Shown here: piece after piece, positions 30,492 through 42,879 of the stretch | Numbering within the stretch: position 1 is the stretch's first letter | Layout: every line of letters begins with the position of its first letter | Source of the DNA: Diphasiastrum complanatum | Taxonomy: Eukaryota; Streptophyta; Lycopodiopsida; Lycopodiales; Lycopodiaceae | Reading direction: 5' to 3' | Length of the DNA stretch: 64,000 bases | NCBI GenBank assembly: GCA_029204225.1 | Contig: CM055100.1 | Coordinates: 50,331,083-50,395,082 of the forward strand | Position numbers and translations under genes: made by a program | The notes under the pieces: generated by a model | Told to the model about the DNA's origin: nothing | The model's input: only the letters and a program-made list of their open reading frames with translations | Database searches by the model: none

Positions 30492-33400
30492 TATATATAC
30501 ATACCTGAATTATCCATGGGATTGCCAGCAGGACCTGATCCTCGTTCCTTTATGTCAACCACTACAACGTCAGAAGTTAGGAAGGTCTTTGCTACGGATC
30601 CAGCATGCTCCAAGCAGCACCTGACAACCTGTTTCAAAATCATTGACCGATTACTAGGGAAGAAAACTGATCCATATCGAACTTCAAGCTAACAAATAAG
30701 CTACATATGCAAGCTTTTGTCTTTTTGGAAAACAAAATTTAACAACATCTATTTGTGGCTTATTTGTCACCTATTTGCAACGATATCATAAGGTTGTGCA
30801 TGTTCCAATGTAATCATTTTTTATTGCTCATTCCTACAAAATATTAAAAAAAATTCAACTCTTTGAAGCCCTAAAATTGAAAAAAGTTTTTGAACGTTTC
30901 GGTGATTTTTCCAAATGTTTAAAACATGTTTCAAGTTTGGGCATTTGAAACGTTGGGTTGCAGCGCATCTACGATGTTTCAATTTGGCACTTGATCGAAC
31001 TGACCTTGGCAGGATCAATGATACCAGCCACTAAAAGATCTTCATACACACCCGTAGCAGCATTGTAGCCAAAATTGGGATTATCACTTGCCAACACCTG
31101 CTAAACAAAGAAAAGCCTTGCCTAATCGTATCTTGAATAGAATCGGTACGAATGAAAGAATCCAAGCTGAAACAAAACGCACCTTTTCCACAACAACACT
31201 ACCATTAACACCAGCATTTTTTGCAATGAGCTTTAGGGGGTAACTGAGGGCACGCTTGACAATATCTGCACCAACCTACATCATCGCAGAAAGGGAAGTG
31301 ACAAACCAATTAAGTTTCCTGCTAAGTTCTAACAGTATCTAAATAATTATCCAAAAAGATCACCCACATGGGGCCACATCCCATAAAAAATAACTCTATC
31401 TAAGATAGAAGATAATAGATAGGTAGATATCCTTACCTTCTGTTGCCTTGATTGCATCAACTTTACTTGCTAACCGCAGTAATGTTGATCCTCCTCCAAC
31501 AACAATCCCTTCCTCAACAGCAGCCTTCATAACACCATGGAGGATAATTCAGAATCATGTATCTGCATGCTTCTGCAGATGATCCACAAGCTTACACATC
31601 ATACATAATTAGTAGTAAAGGTCTATGCAATATTCTACCATGTAAAAGTTAAAATAATCAACCAATGGGGTGGTTTATATGTAGATTGTACTAAACAATA
31701 AAAATACGCTTTTTTTTAAACACATAATATCTATTTAAGGAATGTGTACCATACCATTTAACTTATACATACTGACAATGGGATTCTGATGCGGATACTA
31801 CTTATTCAACCCCAGTTTCCTAGGATTTTTCCCATAGAAGTCAATTTCTGAATGGTGTTCAGAATTCCAGAACATGAGTGCCCTCCAAAATTTTGGTGGG
31901 CTAGAATGCTGTTTTAATGATTGAGTTGGAACTCAAATGACAAAATACCAGATAGCTTTCAAAAAAAAGATCAGACCATCTCCAACTTCATCAAATAGCC
32001 ACAAAGTAGAGCATCAAACTATCTCAAAAAGATACAACCATTATGCCTGTAACTGCTCCAATCACATAAAAAGCAATAACCCTGCTAGGCAGCAAAGCAA
32101 GATTCCAGGATAACTATCAATTCATACAGGATCATTGAATGGAAGATTGAAGTGCAATGAACGGCAAAAAGTCGAACAAATTCTACTGTAAAAAAACAAA
32201 TAAGCGATTAGGTTTCATGAGTTCAAACAAAAACGAGCTCCAAGTCTTGCAATGAATCCCATCTCCACCAAATATATAAAGTGGAACATCAGACTATTCC
32301 ATAACAACAGAGGCCACACAACTATCTCAGTTTCTTGTACTCTTCACCACACATAGCACAAAGCATACAACACAAGACTACACAGCAACAGAAAGCACAC
32401 AACTTCTAAGCCTTTAAATATTCCATTCACCTAAACTAAAACTAAAACTTTGATGTACAGCAAGACATTAATGTTCGAGGATGTCTATCAAGAATATTGA
32501 GGGTAATAAATGGAGATTAAGGTGCATGTATAATATGATTATTCAGCAGGTACATGTTCTTACAAAAAAAGCACAGATAAAAACATGCTAAACTAGTTCA
32601 ATACTAAATCAAGATCCAAGTCTCACAGTGAATTGCCTCTCCACCAAACATGCTAAAGCAGGCCTGTCCAAAAACCTAATCCACAACCTTTAATAAAAAG
32701 CCAAATATAACACTTGTACAAGCTAAACTTTACCTTGGTTGCATTAAGTGCATCTTCCACGTGAAGCTTCTTCTCCTTCAATTCAGTCTCAGTTTGAGCT
32801 CCTACCTGCCACAAATCAACATTCATTATAGATCTACTGCAATTAAGGATGATGTAGAAATGTCAGATGCCATCAACCATTTCAATGGAAGATGCATATA
32901 ATACCTGTATAATGGCAACTCCACCTGATAGCTTAGCAATTCTCTCATTCAATTTCTCTTTCTCATAGTCTTGCTCAGCAGCCTGCAACATGGGTTACAT
33001 TCCGCTATCAAGGTGTAGCATAAAAAGCAATGAGAAAGTCCAAAAGGTTTATTCACGATGACATTGAGCTCAGGATGACAGCCATGCTACTCAAAAAAGA
33101 AATAGACCATGCAAATAGAAATTGAATATTGGAAAAAATTAAGGACTGACAATTCATGACAGAAGCCTTACCTCAATCATATTCCTGATCTGAGCAACTC
33201 GGTTGTTCACTGCCTCTTGAGAGCTTCCGTCTCCCACAATCGTAGTAGAATCCTTAGTTAGTTCTACCTTGGCAGCAGTCCCTAATACCTCACGGCCTAC
33301 CTTATCTAGAGATAAACCAACTTCATCCCTCACAACGGTACCTGCCACCAACCAAAACATCTTGTTACATTTTACTTTGACTTGCTGATCAGCAGTTCTT

Positions 33401-36230
33401 CAATGACTCTTAACAAATCCATTGATGAAACCAGCTACCACAGCATAGATGAGGCAAATTGACCGACCTCCAGTGAGTATGGCAATATCATCCAAATACT
33501 GGCTCTTTCTTTCACCAAACCCAGGAGCTTTGATAGCTGCAACTTTCAAATTTCCACGAAGCCTATTGAACACTAAGGTGGCAAGGGCCTCCTGTTCTAT
33601 GTCTTCTGCGACGATAAGCAGAGGATAACCACCCCGAATTGCATCTTCCAAAATGGTAATAATATCTCTGGGCGGTAGTTATTTTCTTGTCAACAAGCAA
33701 GAGCTGCATGCAGAAATAATAGTAAATAAGCGCCAGATAAATTATACAGTATCGGCATGTTTGCTCCACAGAAAAAATGATGTTTTTGATCTTAGATCTA
33801 CAATACCAAGATCATACTTCAACAAGATGACTAGCGTACATGCAGATACGCAGACCTTACAACCAGTATACTCCACAGCCATCTTCTCAGTGTCGGTAAC
33901 AAAGTAAGGAGAAATATAGCCTCGGTCAAACTGCATCCCTTTCACTACAATTAGGCTATTTTCTGCACTTTTCCCTTCCTCAAGTGTGACCACACCTTTT
34001 CTGCCTACTTTGCTAAGGGCTTCCGCTATCATTTTACCAACCTCCTCATTGTTACCGGCACTTACTGCTGCAACATTAGCTAGCTCGCTATCCTCCACCT
34101 GGAAAAGCATAGCATCTCAAAGTAAAAATAGCATGGCTGCAACATTTTGTGCTTTTTTGGAAGGATAGGATATTGAATTGGATCATGTCAATATCAAACA
34201 TTCACAAATTTGCATAATCAACTGGAGCAACGATCTGACCTGTACACCAATAGACAAGAAGCTTCTAGTTGGGAATCCCATATTTTCATAAAGAATATTC
34301 ACATGTCAGATGTACATATACTTCATTCAAGGTTAAAGCGTGTATACAAGAGAGTTGTCAACAACCTCTTTAGATAGACATTTCAATTCCTTCACCAAAG
34401 CTTTGATTGTCTTTTCTATTCCCCTGGTTATTTGAATAGGATTTGCACCAGCAGCAACCACCTTCACCACCAACCCTACGGTATTCAGTAAGATAATAGC
34501 TGCCATAGAAAAATGCATGAGTCACATCAATTTAAGCTTCTTGGGTATGTTCCAATTTTGCAAAACTTCACTGAGAGTTTGCATCACATTCATCTCTAAC
34601 AGCTGTTGGAGTTGTTGTAAGCAATATTATTAAAACATACTATGTCAGCCAGTGCTCATAAGAAAGCACCTACAACTTCATAATCAAGGAAGGAAACTAA
34701 AACATGCTATGCCTGTAAGCAGTGCAGAAAGACTAATTTTGTACACCCTTTCCAAAGGCATTCTTTGTTACGGATTCACCAAAGCATTTGCAAAGGGGGT
34801 TACCTTGACACCTTCTGCAATAAGTCCTTGAGCAAGGACAATAGATGTCGTCGTTCCATCACCAGCAAGGTCATTTGTTTTTGAAGCAGCCTGTCTTACA
34901 AGTTTAGCACCAATATTTTCAACAGGATCTTCCAACTCAACCTGAAAAAACAAATCCACTATAAGGAAAAACTAATTTGTTACAGCTTCGTAAATCCAAG
35001 ACGAAACAGGAAATTCAACCAATTTTTAATTTCACAAGGCATTTTCACTTATAAACATCATAGATATGGGGATTTTTTAGAAGCGCTCCCAAACACATAC
35101 GAGCGATCCAGAACAAGTGTTCCATACACATTTCAGAATGCTGTGCTGTGCAGGTATGATTCAAATTAAGACCATCTGCTGAAAGCAATCAAGCAACTAC
35201 CATACCATGACCCATATGGTATATACAAATCAATAGCTAGCAATAATAAATCATTTATAATTCTTCCAAAACTGTACAGAACTAGAAACATAAAAGTTTT
35301 GAAGTACCTCTTTTGCAACAGTCACTCCGTCATTCACAATCCTTGGAGATCCATACTTGCTTTCAAGTACGACGTTTCTACCCTTAGGACCAAGGGTTAC
35401 TCCCACTAAGTCTGCAAGCTTGTTGACACCAGCCTACAATACAAAGCAACCATCTCAAGGTCCCTCCTGGTCCAACAACATAGTTTCTGCTAGAACCTAC
35501 TACTTGTACAGATGGCATTTTCATCATAGAGAGAAACCACAGAGGTCATGTAAAGTAGGCTACCACATTTTGAGAGACCATAAAATGATAGAACTGACTA
35601 TAACACTTACTCTCCAGAAATCGCACTTCAAAGCCCTCCAGACAAATTTGAGCAGATTTGACTTTTTAAGAGATCTTTTGTTTTTTTCCCAAAAATCTAA
35701 TGTTCCCATGTTTTATTCAAAATTTTGACAAAAAAAATAGAATTTTTCCAAATAGTTATGCAGTAAGATGAGCTGGGTTGTCCTAAAAGCATTTGCATCG
35801 ATCCGAAGATCAACTCACTTTGAATCGACTGCGACCATGCTATAAGGTATAATATGTAGCTACCATATACTGACAGTAATGAGCAGACTAATCAGCCATA
35901 TACAAGACCAGCGTTTACAACAGACAAAATTGATATAATTTGTTACAAAAAACTTCTGTAAACTGTTATAGCCACCTGGAGCTTTCTTGTTGCAGAACCA
36001 TCTTTGTTGAAGTGCAGCTCTTTTGCCATCATGGTTGTCCTTGAGACTGTTCTCCTACGATGAAGTCTATTCTTCTTTCCCTGAATATCTTGAAACGACA
36101 AGCGAGAAAAAGCAGAACTTGACGACAAGGATTGAGATCCATTTCCTGCCACAAAGGAGGATGAAAAAACTTTGCCTTGCTTAGGGTTACTTATAGACAC
36201 TGCAATGATGCTCCCTGCAACAGCTGCCAT
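29644..36230 (-). CDS. CPN60B: Chloroplast chaperonin 60 beta subunit, 14 exons, with two frame-disrupting changes
   Basis: Cpn60 beta pairs with Cpn60 alpha in the stromal ATP-driven folding chamber that helps fold proteins such as Rubisco large subunit. Exons on the minus strand: 36230-35976, 35433-35308, 34941-34804, 34461-34366, 34098-33856, 33703-33468, 33341-33172, 32982-32905, 32805-32734, 31524-31437, 31275-31183, 31097-31005, 30628-30505, 29657-29644. All introns are GT-AG. Exon 1 gives a Ser/Arg-rich transit peptide before [11 protein letters not shown]. Key blocks follow: [22 protein letters not shown] (ATP site), [32 protein letters not shown], and a final GYGY on a 14-nt exon. 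Two faults: a GGG at 33670-33672 (plus) where two bases are expected shifts frame in exon 6, and exon 10 is 17 nt short. Repaired, the length would be about 613 residues, normal for the family. It is either a decaying duplicate or a gene with assembly errors. Confidence 0.88.
29754..30486. mobile_element. Foldback (Micron-like) element inserted in a (TA)n microsatellite, last intron of CPN60B
   Basis: (TA)n tracts lie on both sides (29754-29780 and 30453-30486). Between them (29781-30452) are inverted repeats. The outer ends carry GGTACC-rich words (GTGGCACGTGGTACCGCC versus GGTACCGCTGGATCTATG). The inner arms share GGGCAATATGGGTATCAGCT (29877-29896), with its reverse complement at 30294-30313. 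The centre has a G/C-rich hairpin (about 30138-30240). It has no ORF. Microsatellite-targeting elements of this layout are known in plants. Confidence 0.75.
31525..32733 (-). other. CPN60B intron 9 (1.2 kb)
   Basis: This is the longest internal intron of CPN60B. It is A/T-rich with no ORF or transposon signature recognised, and ends with normal GTAAAG...AAG borders. Confidence 0.7.
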
Positions 36231-37760
36231 GATGATGCGTTACCTGCCATCATTAGACTGGAATGAAAAATGACCAACGAATGGTGGACACTATATAAAA
36301 GAATCCAATATACAAAGTTTTCCAATAAGTGGTGTGTTGCTTTCCTCTGCATGAAGTCAGGGGTTTGACTCCAACCAGCCACACTAATGGGACATACAAG
36401 AGCAAAAAGAAGTAATCATCACTAATCCTTGTCGCACCAACTAGCCTACACACCGTTTCAAAGCCATGGTGAATCCAAACAAATGCAGCATTTGTAATAG
36501 AGATAGCAGCAGCTCGTCAGAACAGATCGTATTATATGGTAAAATAGCATAAAAGTATCTCGTTGTGTGAATCACCAAACAGTCATTGTTTAACAAGTGC
36601 ATCAGATGCCAGGTTACGTTTCCACAACCTGCTTATCTCCTACTAGCAGATGGTAAAAATGATCTCGTTCCCGTCACATATGGTAGTTGACCACTGCAGC
36701 TGTTAAAGATCACAACATGCTATTGTGATATCTGATCACCCAGCAACATCAAGGTTGATGAGGTCTTGACTCATTTAACGTCTCTGGCCCAACATGGATG
36801 GTGTAGTTGAATAACAGTTGGCAATGATTCGCCTCCACGCTCTGGCATGCCACAATGATCAGCTTGATCACCTCGGCAGCTTGCCAGGTAGCTTCTTATC
36901 ACATCATGACAACTAGGCTTATGACAGTCATTCTTGATCATGTATCTTTAAAGCTTCTAATATTACATAATTGAGAAAACCCTAAAGACTACTCAACATG
37001 AAGTACAACTTCCTCAAATTTCATGTATTGTACAAATGGAATCCTCTCTACAAGACAATACAAAACCCCTTACAGGAATGATACTCTGACCTTGACCATA
37101 TGCTGAAAATTGCCACGTAGAAAGTACCGAATGAATGAGAATGCAAGTGTGGCAAAATCTGAAACAAATTGGACAGTGATGAGCTTAAAATTCCATCCAA
37201 ATTACCTTCAAGAGACGAGGGTATGAGACTTTAGAGAGACATATTACAATGCCAAGTGCTCGTTTTTTCTTCGTATTTGAGAGCCACCTGAAATAGAACA
37301 ATTTACCTTTGCTTGCCAAAGACTAAACCCCTCTTAAACCCTAACCCTAATCCAGGGACATTTGGGAGTCTGGGACAATCTTAGGGCAGCATAACAGCAA
37401 AGAAGAGAGACCTGAAAAAGGGACTGACTGTGTTGCTTGTTCCAAATGCTTCACTAAAAATCTGAGCAGAAACAGGTTAAGTACGTTAAAAAAAAGCCAA
37501 ATCTGAATGCAAAATCCAAAGAAAAAGCGAATATCTGAACGCAAAATGAGTCACAGAAAGACAGGAAATGAATTGTTTGGAGAAGAGGTAGGGTTAAGGT
37601 TTAGAGCTTACCAGAGAAAGGAAACTAAATCCTTGAAACGGAAAAAGGATGTGGATCGTAGCGAAGACGAAATGCAAGAAACAAAGAAAATAAAATGTTG
37701 TTGATGAAAAGGAAGAAGTAGAGGAGAAGTGTGAAGAGAGATAGATGGTGGGGCTTAAAG
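36231..37760 (-). promoter_or_regulatory. CPN60B 5' UTR region with a probable leader intron
   Basis: On the minus strand a CT-rich stretch (about 37760-37690) looks like a plant transcription start region. A donor-like CTCTGGTAAGCTCT lies near 37610 and acceptor-like CATTCCAG and GATGGCAG near 36260-36245, so a ~1.35-kb leader intron is plausible. ATGATGG just upstream of the start codon would begin an out-of-frame upstream ORF unless removed with the second acceptor. ACCCTAACCCTAA-type telo-box sequence sits at about 37337-37351. Confidence 0.4.
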
Positions 37761-37797
37761 GCACCAGATATTCTACACCCCCACCACTTGGATTTTT

Positions 37798-37807
37798 GCC
37801 ACGTGGC
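37798..37807. promoter_or_regulatory. Perfect G-box GCCACGTGGC
   Basis: This palindromic bZIP/bHLH site is about 50-100 bp upstream of the CT-rich putative start region of CPN60B. G-boxes are common in light-responsive promoters of plastid-protein genes. Confidence 0.6.
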
Positions 37808-38439
37808 ATAGTGTCACTTGGAGCATTTTTAATGGTCAATCATGGTAGCTGGCAAGATCTCAATGTTCCTTTAAAATCATCGCCTGCCATTAAGATCGAT
37901 GGTAAATATGGACATGTGGCATAATCTCACGGCTAACCTCAACTACCGTCCAACGGTGGCGAGCTAAAAGCGCAAGCATGCTTTAAAGAGAAGCACCGAG
38001 AGTGCAAGCATGGCCCCACCCTGATACCATTACATATCATTGAGAGTTAAGGTTGTTACACTCTATGGTAGCAATTTTCTAGGTACTTTATGGAAAGAAG
38101 AAGAGGAAACTTTGACTTTAGATACAACCCATGCTTTTTCAATTGTACTTCATTATCTCATAACATATATTGTCGAAGTACCACTGTTAAATTTAATCTT
38201 TGATCACACTTCATTTTCTTAGTACATGGAACACTTTTAAGCATTCTCTTATCTGCCAAAAAATAAAATGGGATTTTCTTTTGCCATGTCTTTACTTATT
38301 CGGTTTCATTGATTTATGCTTTTGAAGCAGATTCTATCAAACGAAGTAGTCTTCCCCAAGAGATTTCTTGTGCGTCAACATATCTTCCATTAATTATACC
38401 TCAACATATCTTGTGCAAGACATATGTCCTCAACATATC
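37808..38439. other. Intergenic, no gene seen
   Basis: A/T-rich DNA between the CPN60B promoter and the first chromovirus remnant. A short repeat 'caacatatcttccattaatta' occurs twice (about 38377 and 38433). Confidence 0.5.
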
Positions 38440-38815
38440 TTCCATTAATTAGTCCTTTCAGTCTGTCCATCTAAATCAAGATGATTAATAGAACTAAAAC
38501 TAAATGAAGTCTCCAAATTTTAAAAACCCTAGACCAAAAGCGTCATGTGAACTTCAGATCTCTATCACCAATGATATCACCAAGCATCCATATAACATAG
38601 ATAATCTCTCAACAAAGATATGGACTAAATTCGAAGTCTTTGTGGTTGACTTGACATGTTTGAATATAGCTAACTTGGTTAGCTTATTCACCACTACTGA
38701 AATGAGATCATTTTGTTGTTGGGTCTTAGGAAGTAACCATAAAATTGTGCTTTCTTATTCTTATCTTGGAATATTTAATGGATGTAATAAATGTAAGGAT
38801 CGCATTATGAAGATC
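38440..38815 (-). pseudogene. Chromovirus integrase-core remnant
   Basis: By eye this aligns base by base with 47850-48110, the integrase core of the minus-strand chromovirus. Examples are the words for the SDRDPKF and VDRLTKLA regions, here broken by many changes. It lies outside LTR B and so comes from a different copy. Confidence 0.65.
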
Positions 38816-38829
38816 GGACTAGATCCTGT

Positions 38830-39273
38830 TGCAAAACAACCAAAGGACACCTGTGGAGCAAAACCACCCAACCAACATGAAATGGCTAGTCAATACCCTA
38901 ACCACTTCGGCCCCATGCCATGGTGAATGAATGCAAGAGAGGAGAGGAAACCTGGCTCAAGAATCTGAAATTCCAATAGGGAGATGGGCGAGTTTCCATG
39001 GTAAGTATTCTTTCCAAGAGGAGAGATATTCTCCTTAGGATCCCCATACAGCCTATAATAAGCTATTGACCTCCTATTTTGCATTATAGCAGTCAAACAC
39101 CATGCAAGTGCTCCTATGTCCAATTATAGGTCTGGGCCCTCATATGATTATTAATTATATTTACAGGCCAAGCTCGGAATGACGAGGCATAACCAATAAC
39201 CATATACCTGGAGTGATCGGCTATCCATGTCAAGAACTACTCCGAATCCCACATATTGGACATGGACGTAACA
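38830..39273 (-). repeat. Chromovirus LTR (copy B, minus strand)
   Basis: Shared words with the 39910 LTR, reversed, include AAGGACACCTGTGGAG, CAATTATAGGTCTGGGCCCT and GGACATGGACGTAACA. It is followed by a purine tract (minus strand AAGGGGGGAAG). Confidence 0.85.
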
Positions 39274-39284
39274 TTCTTCCCCCC

Positions 39285-39909
39285 TTAAAGCAATTATGTC
39301 CTCAGAGCGAGTAACTAGGGAAGATCCAATTTGTATGTTTTTAATTCTTTCCCATGAATCATTATCCTCAATTTGACCAACCAACTAAGCAAGCACTCAG
39401 AGATATGATGATATTTGTATTGTTTATATATGATTATGAGTACTCTTTCAGGGTCCAAAGATACATTGAGCGATAAGTCTTCCAAATGGGAAAAATCTTC
39501 ATTACATCTAATTGTCATCATCATATAAGCTAAATTTACATGATACATTGGATGAGCAGTCGACCAAACCTGAAGATTAAGTTCAAAAGCTAACGAGTCA
39601 ATCATTTAACTTTCACTTTTATATTCAAAATCAATTCTTAGTTTGACTTCAATATCTAATAAGTACTTAGAGATGGAGTAATACTCAAATTATCTACCTC
39701 TGCACTAAAGTACTATGTCGACCTTTAGAAGTACGCTAAGAGATCATTTTCTTATTGGGCCTGATTTTATGCACACAATTCTCATAAATGAATCCAGATA
39801 CCTCACAAATCATGTATCTTATAAGCAATATAGATCCAAATAAACAGTTTCCAATGAATTCTCTTTGCACTACTTATTTCACCAATAAACTTCAAATCAG
39901 GAGTAATCA
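39285..39909 (-). pseudogene. End of chromovirus pol (integrase tail and chromodomain), older copy
   Basis: The minus frame 39605-39315 reads IDSLAFELNLQVWSTAHP, HLEDLSLNVSLDPERVL, which matches the tail of the 39910 element (SLAYELDLQNKTTAHS, THLEDSLLSVPLEPEKVL). The remaining 300 bp up to 39909 has no recognisable coding signal and is the insertion target of the next element. Confidence 0.7.
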
Positions 39910-40397
39910 TGTTATGTCCATGTCCTGTACAAGGGAATCAGAATAATTCCCGACGTGGATAGCCGGTCACTCCAGTTGTATGTGGTTATTAGTTATGCTA
40001 CGTCATTCCGGACATGGTCGTATTAAATAATTAATAATCATATGAGGGCCTAGACCTATAATTGGACATAGGAGCACATGCATGGTGAAGACTGCTTCAA
40101 TACAAGAATAGGAGGTCAATAGCTCAATTTAGGTTGCATGGGGATCCTAAAGAGAATATTCTCTCTCTCTTGGGGAGAATAAGTCTAGTGGAAACTCGCC
40201 CATCCTCCTATTGTGAATTGTGATTCTTGAGCCAGTTTCTCCTCTCCTCTCTTGTGTTCTTCACTGTGGCTTGGGGATGGATTGGTTAGGGTATTGACTA
40301 GCCTTTCCATATTGGTTGGGTGGTTCATGCTCCACAGGTGTCCTTTTGGTTTGCATGTGATTGGAATCCTGAAAATCTTCACTTGGTGGTTCTTACA
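39910..40397 (+). repeat. 5' LTR (copy C) of the chromovirus
   Basis: It includes a short (TC)n site near 40160 that is hugely expanded in the 3' LTR. The primer site begins at 40399. Confidence 0.93.
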
Positions 40398-42134
40398 GTG
40401 GTATCAGAGCTTGGATCACTTCTACCAGGAGGTGGAGCTTGAGGATCTTGGATTTTAAAGTTCTTTTGGTGTAGCTCTTTGTTTCTTCTTCTAGGTGTTG
40501 GAATTCAATTTCAAGTAGGTGGATTCTCAGATCCTTGGTGTACTTTCAGCCTGAAGATCATAATTGTGGATTTGCTCCATGAATTTTGATGGAAATCATA
40601 GGATTTTTGATGAATTTAGTGATTTTTTCACCTAGAATTGATGGTTTTGCAAGAAATTGGTTATAGGATCTGGTGTAGTACGTTTTCCAGATTGTACTTA
40701 CTATTTTACAGTCATTAATTACAGAATTTAATGATTTCATGTTGTTTGAAAAGTCAAAAGGTTGATTAGATAGTGATTTTGGACCAAAAATTGGGGTTTT
40801 TGGGCCATAAATGGGCTATAGAAACCATGTTTGACTTGAATCAGAACTTTTTGTGCTTGCATGCAATGGAATTACAGGGATTTGGATCTAATTGCATGAA
40901 TTTGTGGATTTTTCCCACAAATTTTGGTCAAAATTGGTCAAAAAACAAGGTTTTTGATGATTTTTGGACTAATTTTGGGGTAGATCTCAAAATTCTCAGC
41001 CAAAAATTGGTATAAACGCTTTGAGAGATGTAATGAACTTGTCTCTAAGCTTTCATGAAGTTTGGTAGGGATTAGACACCATTAAGGGACCCAAAACACT
41101 CAAAAGTAGTGTATTTTTGATGATTTTTGAGCATGAATACCTCTCAATTGGGGGTCTGAACCTATTGGTTCTTGTTACAACCTTAGAGATATTTAGATTG
41201 CCTCTGATTTGAGCCATCATGCATTCAATTTGGATAAATGTGCATTAGACACCAACATATTGAAGTTTTGCTTATTGAAGGAGGCCAAAAATGCATTTTT
41301 GCATGATCTGAGCTTATGATTGCTACTGACCTACTAGAAGCTTCTATGCCTCTCTAATGAACCTTAGTAGAGTGCTTGTAGCCTCTGATCCAAGGCTTAT
41401 TGGGCTGGGATGTGATTTTTGAGCATTTATTGCTTGCATGTGTGAAGCCTAGGTGGCAGAGTGATGTGGCAAGTGTCTTGTAGACCCACTCTCCCTCCGT
41501 ATTGTGCTTTACAGTGACCAATTTGGTGTCCTCTAGAGAAAGTTATGGTCATCTGAAGTTTGGCAATTTTTGAACTAAAATTTGTAAAATTTTGGGATTG
41601 TTCTGATGCATGCATGTTTGTAAATCAGTATAGTGCTTTCATGATGATGGAAATGTATGGATAGACCTGTATGCATGCTTAAATGCATGTTGCATGCATA
41701 ACCAGTGATCTTGATCAGTAGAATTCTTGCATGTAACTATTTTTAGCAATTCTAGATCAAAAAGCAGATTTCCTAGCAACTAGGCCATTTACAATTTTTT
41801 TTTTCGTTTTTACAATAAGACGGTGCATGTCGAGTTAGTTCCATGTAGGATCTTTCGAAATGATTTCAATTTGAGACAGTGCTTGTGTTTTTGCAAAATC
41901 GATCGATTTTCACAGTTGGTCCATTTCGAACGGATTTCAAAAATTAGTGTTTGGTCATAAAAAGTTGTCGTTGTTTAATTTGATCTGATATCGATTTTGC
42001 AAAACTTTGCACAAATGAGTGAAAGACCTTGCTGAATAATATCAGTCAGTTATGAAGGTTTTGAACGTTTCACTTATTAGTTGATGATTGGATCTCGACT
42101 AATTTAAGCAAAATTTGCATGTCAAGAAATTAAT
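40398..42134 (+). other. Chromovirus untranslated leader
   Basis: The 1.7 kb between primer site and gag has no long ORF. It has several TTTTTGATGATTTTTG-like repeats (about 40950-41130) and is A/T-rich. Confidence 0.7.
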
Positions 42135-42726
42135 ATGGCGACAGACGATAATGCGAATGCAACTCTCGATGGCCAGGTGCCAATGCCTACCTATCTACAA
42201 ATTTTCCAATCATCAAGCCAAGCGCTTAATGAGATAAACAACAGGAACACTTTACGTGATCAGCAAATGGAAGTACTGTTGAATCAAGTGAGAGCTTTGT
42301 CTACTCCGAATTTGGGCTTTCAGCCTGAACCATTTTCGGGGGAGAAGAAAGAGAAATAACTTGAAATTGTGGATGATTGGTTAACCAAGTGGACCAGTTA
42401 TTTTAATCTACACGGAATTTCCGAGGAGAAAAAGATAGAAAGTGTTATTTTGTTCTTCCGTGGTAAAGCTTCGTCGTGGTGGCATGATTTGCAACCTAAA
42501 CCTACCACATGGGACGAGTTTATGGAGGTGTTCAGAAAGTCGTTTGTGGCTGTGGATGACTCGGATTTTTACCAAAGATTTGTGAATTGCAAAATGGGTA
42601 CTCGGAGTTTGGACTCGTACCTACAAGATTATGGATTTATGGAATAAAGTCCCCTCATTTGATGCAAAACTGGCACTGTGGCAGTTTATCCTAGATCAGC
42701 CTGCAGATTATCAAAATGAGTGTAAG
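42135..42726 (+). pseudogene. Chromovirus gag, N-terminal part
   Basis: ATG 42135 (MATDDNANATLDG) leads to PEPFSGEKKEK, a TAA at 42357, then the same frame with WLTKWTSYFNLHGISEEKK, FFRGKASSWWHDL and EVFRKSFVAVDD, the retrotransposon-gag core. A frame change near 42630 precedes VPSFDAKLALWQF. The sequence is cut by another element after the TSD GTAAG. Confidence 0.88.
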
Positions 42727-42879
42727 TGTCGTACTATACCAACAGGGTTAATATAGATTTTATAGTAAATAATGTCATTTCCACAGAGGACAGTATTAGA
42801 AAGTTATATTTTTGGTACAATTGTGACAAGTGGTTTCGAGTGTTATTCTGGTTGTTGACAGACATTCAAAAAGTAATTA

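Noticed and set aside
30360-30692. Plus-strand ORF and the C-terminal Ile/Tyr run of the minus ORF over the TA repeat
   Set aside because: They read through intron sequence and the TA repeat; the true CPN60B end is the micro-exon at 29644-29657.
33653-34168. Plus-strand ORFs opposite CPN60B exons 5 and 6
   Set aside because: Shadows of conserved minus-strand exons.
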